Shown here: piece by piece, positions 21,970 to 32,762 of the stretch
Position numbering within the stretch: the first letter of the stretch is position 1
Layout of the letters: each line of letters opens with the position of its first letter
Assembly: GCA_024364735.1 (NCBI GenBank)
Contig: JAGFNQ010005186.1
Coordinates: 294,862 to 358,861, forward strand
DNA from: Boesenbergia rotunda
Lineage: Eukaryota > Streptophyta > Magnoliopsida > Zingiberales > Zingiberaceae
Direction: 5' to 3'
DNA: 64,000 bases
The notes under the pieces: model-generated
Seen by the model: only the letters and a program-made list of their open reading frames with translations
Told to the model about the DNA's origin: nothing
Database searches by the model: none
Translations under genes and position numbers: made by a program

Positions 21970-22602
21970 CAAGGTAGTTAAAATCGGGATTCTAACTTGA
22001 ATCGGAAGGGGTATTTAAAATCATAAATCTTAAAATCGTAAATCTTAAAATCGTAAATCGTATAGTAAGATTTTATAAAATTCTTATATATATGCATATA
22101 AAATTATAAAATCATATATATGGATGTCAAATAGTATAAATAATAAAAAAAACTTTTAAATCGCTAAACAAACTTAGATAAACTTGCATTCATAATCAAT
22201 ATTATATTAAAAATGTCATCCATAAGCCACAAAATAATCAAATAACTTCCACCAACCGAGCAGAGAAGATACGAGTAAGTGGAAAAATGAGAAGAGATGT
22301 GACGGGATTAGCCGATTAGGGCACGCACGCGACTTGGAAAGCGGATTTTTTCAGATTGAACCGGTTTTTTTAAAAATGAACCGGGTTCAATGGAAAAAAG
22401 ATTTTTTTTTAAATCGTTAAAATCATATTTAAATCGTAAAATTGTGATTTTTAGGATTAAAATCGCGATTTTAAGGATTAAAATCGCGATTTCAAAGGGA
22501 TTTTAACAAATTAAGATTTTAACTCCGATTTAAATCGTTTGGAGGTCAAAAATCGTAAAATCTTAGGATTTTAAAATTTAAATCGGGATTTTAACTACCA
22601 TG
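21970..22602. mobile_element. MITE inserted in a ClpB pseudogene exon
   Basis: The 633-bp AT-rich element interrupts the codons between KALASY and MFNTEEALVRID, just after the second Walker A motif. Its ends are inverted: CAAGGTAGTTAAAATC and the inverse CATGGTAGTTAAAATC. Flanks CATATAAG (21962-21969) and CACATAAG (22603-22610) look like an 8-bp target duplication with one change, suggesting a hAT-type MITE. The interior repeats AAATCGTAAAATC-like words. Confidence 0.8.
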
Positions 22603-25600
22603 CACATAAGAAGCAAGTGCTTTTGCCAATTCTGTCTTACCAACTCCAGTGGGTCCCATGAACATGAAACTAGCAATTGGCCGGTTGGGATCTGAGAGAC
22701 CGGCTCTGGACCATTGGATAGCCTCAGAGACAGCTTTCACGGCTGGGTCTTGACCAACAACTCGCTTGTGGAGTTCTTCCAGATACAGAAGTTTTTCTCT
22801 CTCAGATTGTTGCAGCTTAGATACAGGAATACCTGTCCATTTGCTGACTATTTCTGCAATGTCATTTCCAGTTACCTCTTCTCTAAGCATTGATTTGCCT
22901 GAACTTTGATATTCAATTAGGTCCTTTTCGGCACCTTGAAGTTGATGCTGTAGGGAATTAAGGCTTCCATATTTTAATTCAGCTGCTCGGTTAAGATCAT
23001 ATTCACGCTCTGCCTGCTGGATTTCTACATTCACCCTATCAATCTGTGATGAAACCTTAGTCAGAAAAGATCACATTAATGATTTTAATCCAAAGTAATA
23101 ACTAACTCATTGGTTGAGTTCTGAAGATAGTAATTTGCATCTGGAAAATATAAAAGCTGTGAAGAGATACCAAACAATGTTAATATTACTCAGATAACAG
23201 GACAGTCAGGACTTATTATCCTGGAAAAGGAAGCTGTTTTTACAAAAGTTTAAGTGAACTATTAATAGCAGATCAGTGTTCCAAGTTCTAAGCAGTGGAA
23301 ACTAGAAAACGCCATAAATGATCAAAGCAGGACATCTAGAGGTCATTTTTAACCATTCAGGAACCAGTAGTCAGAGATTTCGGTTCTAATAATTTAACCC
23401 CTTTATCTAATAGCTTTCCAGAAGAACTACAACCTGCAGGCTACAAACAATATCTCATAAAAGGTTAGTGCATCCCTACATGCAGGTGGAACAATGCTTA
23501 CTTGGGCCCTCAAGGCCCTGCAATGAATGTGCTTTATCAACTAGGGAGAGTAACAAAAGCTATGTCATACAAACCTCCTCTTTTATCGATTGAATTCAGT
23601 AAGTTCAGCCTGCTTCCCCTTCAACATTAAAAGCTCATCTTTTGAAGCTTTATTAGTATCATTAGTTAAAGAGAGCCGTTCCATTTCTAACTTCAACACA
23701 GACCGATTAATTTCATCAAGAGCAGTTGGATTAGATGTGATTTCCATCTTTAGCTTGGCAGCTGCCTCATCAACCAAGTCAATTGCTGTAGTAAAGAGTA
23801 ATTTGAAAATCCATAAATGTAGCACAGATAAGAATGTGATTTTGGTTAAGAATTGTACAAGAACATATGAAGGATTCATTTACCTTTGTCTGGCAAAAAG
23901 CGGCCACTTATATAACGATCAGAAAGAATAGCAGCCTCCACAAGAGCACTATCAGATATGCAAACACCATGATGAAGCTCGTATCTCACGCAATCCACGT
24001 AATATTGATATTGTATCTTCTACTGTAGGCTGATCAACATAAACTTGCTGAAAACGACGCTCCAAAGCTGGATCTTTCTCAATATACTTGCGATGTTCAA
24101 GTGTTGTGGCACCAATGCAGTGCAATTCTCCACGTCCAAGCATTGGTTTCAAAAGGTTACCAGCATCCATGGCGCCATCTGTGGCACCTGAAGAAGAAAA
24201 GACAATATTAATCTCTTGGAATAAGACATCCAACATATAAGTTGCTCGAGTATCTGCTTGAAATGCAATAGAAGATTGTATTATAAAAAGAAATGGAGGA
24301 AAAACCTCAAATGAGATGCTGGATCATCTGAAACCAACTACAAGTGTCATAATGAAGGTTCAACGTGAAAGAGATTGGAAAGGAGTTCATTGGAATCTCA
24401 TATGTAACCTATTCATTTTTCATAAGGAACAAACACTATTATGAAGCAAACATGAAACAAATTGACAAGAACCCAGAGCTGATATTAACCACGTTTAATT
24501 GTACTCCAACAAACTAACAAAATATTGTTAGCATTTTTATTATTCATATACAAAAAAATCACCCTGCTTATCTTCCCATAATAGATGAAATTAGAAAGTT
24601 CCACCATGAAAATTTTTAAAAGAAATATGCCACCAGTTAACAGACACAATATGATTATAATTAAACATTCTACGCACCTGCCCCCACGACAGTGTGGATC
24701 TCGTCAATGAAAAGGATTATCAGACCATCAGATTCTGACACTTCTCTTAGTACAGCTTTTAGTCTATCTTCAAATTCTCCCCTATACTTTGCCCCAGCAA
24801 TGAGTGCACCCATGTCAAGGGAAATCAACTGCATGCAAGGCAAAGTCTTAGTTTGTTAAGCTTGATCTGGCTTGTTGAAAGAAGAAAAATGAGCTGGGTT
24901 TCAAAGTGGCAGACAGATAACGTAGCTAACTTTCTCAAACAAATCTGTCTTTGAAGTTTATGGTCCATATCAAGTCAGAAACGAAATTAGTAAACTTGGT
25001 CATGTAAGAGATAACAAAGACAGAATAAGCCAAGAAATAAATAAGATTAGAAATCCTTCTAGTCATGGCAAATAAAATAACAATTTTTTTTGCATAAGAT
25101 GCATCTTCAAGCAACCTATATCTGTATCCACAAGAAGCCAACAAAAAATTACTAGGATGAAGCAATTCCTTGTATCAGAATCACCATTTATATCAATGTG
25201 AAAAAATGGTAATTAAGAAAGTGAACAATCCAACAGATTTCGAATCAGGAAGGTTTTACTAATCAACTCAGCAACATCATATAATGCAGTTTTTATTATT
25301 TGCAATTCTGCAGTGATCTACTTGAGTAAAGAAAGAACAAGGGAGATCTAGTCATCCAGTGTATCATTCATGAAATTGACAAACTGCATATTTCACTACC
25401 TTCCATCTAATAAAACTTTGCATAACTAGGTTCTTATTTCTTTTACTAGAGAAGAGAAATTGAGCTACACATACCCTGCGGTTCATCAGAGCCTGTGGAA
25501 CATCTCCTTGTACGATCCTTTGTGCAAGCCTGATTAATCAAAGAGTAGCATTAGTCCTTTGTTCTAGTCATTCAACAGGAAAAAGTTGGATATTATACTG

Positions 25601-27284
25601 TCAAATTGAGTTAAACCCATTCTGCATGAATTTTCAAATATTATGGAAAAGAAAAAACCAATCCTACCTTTCTGATATAGCAGTTTTTCCTACACCAGGT
25701 TCACCTATCAATACAGGATTGTTCTTCATTCTCCTTGACAAGATCTGTATGCACCTACGAATTTCATCAACCCTTCCAATGACTGGATCAAGTTTCCCTT
25801 CACGTGCCATAGCAGTCAAATCTTTTCCATATTTCTCTAATGCTTCATATTTCCCCTCAGGATCTATTATAAGGTGTTGTTTTCCAACATTAGCCTCAAT
25901 ATCTCCAACGGAAGTAGATTTAAATATAATCTTCACACTAGACAGTACTGAATGCAGTTTCAGAAGGTATTAAGTCTTGAACCAAGATTCCTAATATTTA
26001 ACAATCACAAAAGACAGCTTTGATTCATTTAATAACATAATGATTCCAACTGTTATGATTTTAGTTGATATATTTTTTTTCTTTATCAAAAGACATTCAC
26101 ATTAAGATGTGTATCTGATAGTCAAAATAAGCATCATTCATCCAGTATGTAACATGTTGAAGACAATAGAAAAATAAAACCTGGAAGGAGGCTTATCCAG
26201 ATTTTTGGAATTTAGGAAGACATTCTCAAAAATGGCGCTCATGACAAAATTGGCATTAGCTTCTAGACTTGAACAACCAGAAAATTACAATTCCAAGCTA
26301 ATTATAGAAAATTACATAGATTGAGAACACACTTGATGGCAATGTACACTCTCACTATTATCCCACAAAAACCAGAAATGGACTAAATTTGTTATCTGAA
26401 TATTTCCAATCACCATTTCACTCTGGTTTCTGGCAGAATCCCCCTGCATAAGGATAAGCATCCTTGTACTGAGATAAATAGTTCCAACCAGAAAACTATC
26501 CCACAAATGTGATAGGTCTACAATCTATACAGCCAGCCCAGTATCAGTCCATAGTGATAATATAGCCTTGTTTAGGCTTTATTCTCAATCAGTGCGCAAT
26601 TTCTAATAAGTAATAACAGAATTAATTTACGGTTGCACACACTGAAAGTTAGATAAGGTTTAGAACATTAGATATTGAGGAAACTCCATATCATTTTAAA
26701 AAAATGGTAAGAGAAAACCAGCAAATGCAGAAACAAGTATAACTTACCATATGCTATTTTACATACAAAATATATAAAGGTCAAGTGCAAAGGAAAACGA
26801 TGCCACCTTGCTACAAGAAAAATATAATAATAATAATAATAATAAAAGAGGAATCTAGAAATGCATGACAGGAACAGCAACAAATAACTCATCTGCTAAA
26901 CAGGATTGAGGAAGTTTATGGATCATAATCGTGGATCTTCTGCAAAACCAAGTACAAGATGTTCTACAGATACAAAAGAGTCACTAAATTGCTTCTTGTA
27001 CTCTCGGGCTCGCTGAATTAAAGCTTCAAGATCTCGACCTAACATACTGCCAGCAGATTCATCCAGGACCTGACAGAACCAATATGACGGCAGACAATAA
27101 AGAAAAAATATTAGGAAAAAAGAAAGAAACACAATATTCATCAATTGATAGAAATTCTGTAACGACACGGTCTCTCAACCCCTTTGGCGGCCAAATCAAC
27201 ATTTGGCGGCCCAACTATGTCATCGACCAACAACCGATGTCGACGACCAACAACCGTGTCGTTACTCACTAGGTCTTTCCACCC

Positions 27285-27385
27285 CTGGCCAGTGAATTTT
27301 TGCCTTCCTCAGGATTCGAACTCTAGACCTCCAGGATAAGTACTAGAGTTTATGAATCCTGATACCAATTGAGCTGTCACGACCC
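27285..27385 (-). mobile_element. tRNA-derived SINE head
   Basis: Read on the minus strand there is an A-box-like AGCTCAATTGGTA (27363-27376 region) and a B box GAGTTCGAATCC (27312-27322), about 40 bp apart, as in an RNA polymerase III promoter. The sequence does not fold as a normal tRNA and continues into unrelated sequence. Just beyond, 27159-27170 and 27252-27263 are perfect 12-bp inverted repeats (GTAACGACACGG). Confidence 0.55.
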
Positions 27386-29950
27386 CAGAGGCAGATGCTT
27401 CCTCGAAAATCGGGCAACATTTCCCCTGTACGGCAGACAATATAGGGCAAATATACATAACACACTCATCATAAAAGATGGCTCGGCCATCATAACAGAA
27501 AATAAAACATCTCCACGCAGTTTATATTAACATAAAAGATAACGGGTGGCTCAGCCACCTTAAACAGAAAAGAACTACAATCCAAAGAGTACACCAAAAG
27601 ACTCTGATAACGACAAAACCCAATAACAAATAAAAAGCAACTCCAAGTACTAAAACAATAACTAAACCAAATACGGAAGACTAACTCAACTCGACACTGG
27701 GGACTGGCAACTGGATCCTCTCCTGGCTCCAAGAAATACTTCTACCTGCTATCTGAAACAACAAAAAGGAAAGCAGGGGTGGTGAGTCCGGGCGGACTAT
27801 GCGGGTATATGAGTAGACAAATAAGCATGGCATAATAAGGATAACGGAGTAGAGAAATCAACAGTGTACAGTCCATAAGGAAAAATAGAAACCTAATCAT
27901 GCATAACATATGTAAATCGACATGGTATAAAGTCCGAATAACGACTAAGCAGGTATAAAACAACTCAATAACCAAAATATCAAGATATGCATGCATGTCA
28001 AACATGTGCAGCAATCATAGCTCATATAAGTGCATCAAACACAAGCAAATGCATAAAAGAAATACGTATGCACATAATGCAATGACATGTGTCACCCCTG
28101 ACGCCAGTCAAGCCGTCAACACATCACATCTGTGTGACCGAGTGGGTAGGGCTGTGACAACTGTACCACTCCAACAACAAATACCACGTAAGGCGTGGTT
28201 AAGTGGACAGGATGCTGGGGAGCCTACACTCCAAACCCCAGTACATCGGGGGAGCTACTACAGCTACAATATCCCTCGAAAAACAACAGTGAGGGTGAGC
28301 CACCAACAGCTCATCCCTCTAAAAACAACGGTGAGGGTGTCACTGTTTGGCACAACAGGACAGATGCTCGCACTCTAATAACTACCACGACAACAAGTGG
28401 TTGAGTGACTCGAGCAACAATATGACTAACGACGGCTTAACCAAATGGAAGCCAACAGTCATTAGTATGCAACGTGCAAGTATGGTGCATGCTATACGAT
28501 GCACGAACAACCGGAGAAACAGCGATGCAATAAAATCCAACGAATACACGATGCATCAATGCAATCAACCGGAAATCAAAAACCAATAATTATGCACCTA
28601 CACTACTAGGTAGGGTATTTCTAATGCTAAATAAACCTATCTATGTGTAATGAACTTCTAAGTACTCGCGTACAAGCGGTACTTTATAGAACAGAAAACC
28701 AATCGAGGACTGTACAGATACGAATTTGAGAACACTCGAAGATCAACGAGGAATAAGTCTCAACGGCGATGTTTTAAATAATGGCAAAGAACAAGGTCAA
28801 ACAACCTATCAGACATAATATAGCCATGCTTTTAAGGTAAAGAAAACTACTCGAGTACAAAGGAGAAGTACCCGCCTTTTATTGAAGAACGTGACCGAAA
28901 TAACCTCTTCACGATCAACTGAACGAGTCCAAAGTCAAGATCCTGTATCAAAGGATACGATGTTTAACTATTTAAAATAGTACTAATTAACTAAACAAAT
29001 CCCTAAATCATATTGAGATTAAGTTTAATTGTCGTAATCATTTAATTATCCCAAATTAGTACTTAAACTCCATATGATCAAATCCTGCATGATAGCTCTC
29101 GATAGAGCATTATAAAAACCCCCATAGAATGCAACCATTTAACTAAACCCCAAAATCTTTCATTATACATAATATCAAAACCTAATCCCAACAAAGTCAA
29201 CCCCCAAAATATAGCTCACGGTTAAGCAAAACAAATCAAAAACACCATCCCGCAACTTACATAGATTCACATGGAAAGCTCTACAAAATATCCACGAAAC
29301 CAAACAGGAACCTAGATCCAAAATAGAGTGACTTCAAACCTTTACCATTCAATTACGCTACAACCAAAACCTACGGCAGAACACTTCCAAGATCCTCACT
29401 CAAGTCTACACTTCAATTCATCCTCCTAATCACCATTAACATTATCACCGCAATCTCAAAAAAATACACCTAAATCAATCGATCGTACCTAAGCGAGAAA
29501 TCAAGAAAACTCTGCTCCTCTTCATATCCGGTGTGCCCGCTATCCAGATTTGATTAAGGCGATGAAGTCGCTGGATGAAGCGCCTATGGAGCTGCCGGGG
29601 TTTCACAAGAATAGAACTCGGTGAAGGTTCTCTGATCACGCGAGAAGGAGACGACGCCGGCGATCAGAGATGGCGGTGGTGCAAGGTAACCAAAGCGGGG
29701 CAGATTCGACAAAGAGGGGAGGTGAAGATCGCAACGAGAGGAAGCTGCGGCGCGACTGGATTGCACGAGGGCGGCTGCGCGATCAGGAGAGGGGCGCTCG
29801 GCGCCTCTTGCGTGGGCGCCGGAGAGAACGGCTGTTGCGCGAGGGATGAGAAAGATCACGGGGTCGCCGGTTTCGGGCGGGAAGTGTGATTTAGGGCTTT
29901 TTAAGGTTTCTGACACTTTACAAATAAGCCCTCCAATTTCAATCATTTCC
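27386..29950. mobile_element. Probable transposon-derived insertion in a ClpB intron
   Basis: This intron segment differs from the rest of the locus: it is GC-richer and begins near TGTCACGACCCC. It has internal repeats (AACAACAGTGAGGGTGAGCC and AACAACGGTGAGGGTGTCAC) and a GC-rich end at 29560-29890. No gag, pol or transposase motif is readable in any frame. LTR-retrotransposon debris is the likeliest source, but exact ends were not found. Confidence 0.4.
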
Positions 29951-31390
29951 AACTAGGTCCTTAGTTTCTGGTTTTTAAGCATTTTAACCCCTTTTAATTT
30001 CAGTATTTAACAAATTTATTCAGCCATAACAGTGAAACTTGATGAAAACATGCATCAGAAAAAACCCATAAAAATACAAGTCTGGCTAAACCCATAAAAA
30101 TACAAGTCTGGCGGAATTAGAAACACTACCTTGGGATGCCTCTGGATGAATCTATCAGTAGCTTCTAACAGCTTAGTATTATCAACTCCTGACTTAGAAA
30201 AGATGCGACGTGCAAACCCATTTTTTTGCTCCAACAATGATTTCATTAAATGTTCTGTCTCCACTATCTGATTTTTGCTTCCTTTTGCAACTCCTGGTGA
30301 TGAAACAATAGCTTGCCAAGCCATCTCAGTGAATTCTTGTTGAGTGATCTATCAAGAAAGAAAAATGAGATGAGTCTTTTGTCTCAACTTGAAAACAAAT
30401 ACTTATATAAGTCAGTATCAGTTGTAGCTTCATTGAGAAGAAACTAAATGACGCAGATGTTCAACAGAAAAGTAGAAAACAAAAGTAGCAAGGATAAAAC
30501 CAATTAAGCCAGTAAATCAGAGGTTGATAAGAAATGTTTGAAAGAGGTTATTTATTAACATTTAACATATAATAAATTGAAAGATAAATCTGGGCAATGC
30601 AGTATGCCCCCGTGTTTGATTTTCCAAGACTGAGAAGTGAGAACTAGAAAACATTGTGAAAGTGAAATATGCTAAATATATAGTCCTTAATGATGAGATT
30701 TGCCAACAATAAGACATTATAAATGAAACATACAAAATTCTAAAGTTTAATGCTCCAATGGTGCATAGATAGTAAAGTTTAACGACCAAATTTACCATCG
30801 TCTAATACATCACATGCAAGACAGAAGTATTCATTACTATGTTTGAAAATTTTCCCAAACCTTAATGTTAATCCCTCCCGGGGCGCTCGGAATAATCACA
30901 AAGGTGTCGATTCTCCAATAAAAAATAATAACGCGATTGAAACCATAAAGGATTGCGTGTCTGTGTAAGCAGAATTAGGCTATCTAGTGTAATAAATCAA
31001 TAGAAATACGTAAAAACTACGAGTTGGTAAAATAATGCGGCTACACTTATCAAAATCTGCTTCGATAAATAGATCTAAAAATCAGTATAATCATGTAAAC
31101 AAACAACAGTAACCGGAAACTAGAAGTACCCTTCCATCCTTGCGAGCTTCACATCTGACGACAACAGACCTGAACACGCTTCCCGAGCGCCCGACCCTCT
31201 TCGAAAGGAAGAGATCTCTCTTTTCCCCAAGGGTTTCCGGCAATCTCAAGGGTCTGATTGTCTTGCCGGAGGACCGGCTCCCGGAGGAGATAGATAAGGC
31301 AAGTAAGCTGCAGGATGGGCTCCGGCAGGCATAAGATGGCGGAGGAAGGAAGCGGAGACTAGCATTCGTCGTGCATAACACAGACGTCAT

Positions 31391-32478
31391 CGATGGGATC
31401 CGGCGTTAATTTCGTCTCCGGCGGGCGATTTCAACTGGCGGAGCCCGGTGGTGGTGGTGGGGACTTTACTCGGAAGAATTCGAGAAAGTACGAGGATAAA
31501 GCGTTGTCGCGCCCTGAAGCAAAAGATCTAAATCGTATGATCTCTTTCTTTTTTTAATAGAGCATTCAATTCTTGCGGCTGTATAAACCGTACGATCTTG
31601 ATCGAACGGATAATTTGCTCTCATTTAAGACCTTTACCTGAAATCAAAATGAACGTAATCTCGAAGAGAATGCACGAGGAAACGATCAAAATCACTAGGA
31701 CGTATCTCGATAATTCGGAGCCAATTGCTCTCAGAGTTGACTCGAGCTCCAGCTGAATAAATAAAATAAAAATATTTTATTTTAAACATACATTATAAAC
31801 AATACAAAAATATTTTTTAAAATATACGTCCTATTTTATAGGACAGAAATTAAATATACCTAATCGTTAATAAAATCAAGAGATGTACATCCCATTTTCG
31901 ATTAAAATTAAACAGGCATTCATTTCTAATTAAAGTCAAATTAAAATTTCATTTAACAAGAACCATCCAAATTATCCTTATATTATCCAATCACTCGATA
32001 AAGTAAAAATTACATGCTAACTACTATAACGCGTTACATAATTAAATAATATTCATTTAAAATATAATAAATATGAATCATCATAGATTATTTTATTCAT
32101 AAAAATATTATTTTAATTAAATTATCATTTATAAAAACAAAATTAAAATAATATAAAATCAACAATTCAAATCTGTGAGCCCTTCACACTCATTGTAGCT
32201 ACGCTATCTGAACTAAACCTACCTAACCAACCAAAAAACCAATATGTTATAACTTAACATAACAAATATAAATAAAATACACAACCTTTCGCACACTCGT
32301 GCACAACTTAAAGCTATTACTTAAACTTCCAACTTTAGGGCAAAAAACAGTCGCTCGACTCAATACCTCCAGGGTCACTGCAACTCGGTAGTACCTATAA
32401 TCATGGAGATTTATTTGAAAGAACACAGCAATCATTAAAATTTAACGTCATCTGACATCAATAATGAAACTGGATGTA
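31391..32478. other. Spacer between the ClpB-like locus and the NTF2 gene
   Basis: The first 150 bp would be the promoter/5' UTR side of the ClpB-like locus and are GC-rich. The rest is AT-rich without a recognisable gene. From about 32230 the sequence is part of the duplicated NTF2 block (matches 39718 onward) and holds the NTF2 downstream region. Confidence 0.5.
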
Positions 32479-32622
32479 AAAAACAATCACTTGATAAACA
32501 AAGTTCTGAAAAGAACGTTCGACTATAAAAACAATCACTTGATAAACAAAGTTCTGAAAAGAACGTTCGACTATAAAAACAATCACTTGATCACCAAAGT
32601 TCTGAAAAGAAAGTTCGACTAT
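32479..32622. repeat. 48-bp minisatellite, three copies, downstream of NTF2
   Basis: Each 48-bp unit contains AAAAACAATCACTTGAT and GTTCTGAAAAGAAC. Because the unit is a multiple of three it leaves an open frame (KNNHLINKVLKRTFDY repeated), but this is not evidence of a gene. The paralogous block at about 39975-40045 has roughly one unit, so expansion happened after duplication or the other copy contracted. Confidence 0.85.
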
Positions 32623-32762
32623 CTTCCGACTAAGCCTCAGATAGAAAAGCCCGACGAGCCAACGATGCTGATACTAACATCCTTCTGTCAAACAAAGGTT
32701 TAATTGATCAGACAGGTGGCCCTGCCGTGAACCAGCCACAGATCACAGATACATTAATAGAC

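Larger units (their letters stand above)
20902..31390 (-). pseudogene. CLPB3: ClpB3-like chloroplast disaggregase, multiply broken
   Basis: ClpB/Hsp100 proteins are hexameric AAA+ disaggregases; the B3 type works in plastids. Exon 1 (31130-31390) encodes a transit peptide and exon 2 (30130-30348) the N domain (ITQQEFTEMAWQ); both are intact. Later pieces include 27069-26926 (VLDESAGSMLGRDLEAL), about 25925-25668 (first Walker A, GEPGVGKT), 25529-25475, 24828-24678 (Walker B, LFIDEIHT), 24187-23884, 23785-23575, 23043-21466 (second Walker A, GPTGVGKTELAKAL) and 21237-20902 (C-terminus). Lesions: the 27-kb exon degenerates into a stop after EDPR; a 2-bp loss near 23984 shifts frame; deletions in the middle coiled coil give a stop near 23588; a MITE sits in the exon at 21970-22602; and a 19-nt patch at 21667-21685 adds a stop. 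Splice sites are largely kept, so decay looks fairly recent. A functional paralogue presumably exists elsewhere. Confidence 0.85.

Noticed and set aside
28195..28589. Open frames rich in Asn/Thr/Gln in the ClpB intron
   Set aside because: They overlap repeated AACAACAGTGAGGGTGAGCC-type words in transposon-like DNA and resemble no protein.
29575..29952. GC-rich open frames on both strands near 29.6-29.95 kb
   Set aside because: Low-complexity Gly/Ala/Arg composition and presence on both strands point to GC-rich transposon sequence and not a gene.
31393..31557. Plus-strand open frame MGSGVNFVSGGR... upstream of the ClpB-like gene
   Set aside because: It overlaps the expected promoter/5' UTR of the divergent ClpB-like locus, is only about 54 codons, and matches no family.
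32464..32703. Open frame with repeated KNNHLINKVLKRTFDY
   Set aside because: The 48-bp minisatellite is a multiple of three, which keeps any frame open; it lies downstream of NTF2 and is missing from the paralogue.
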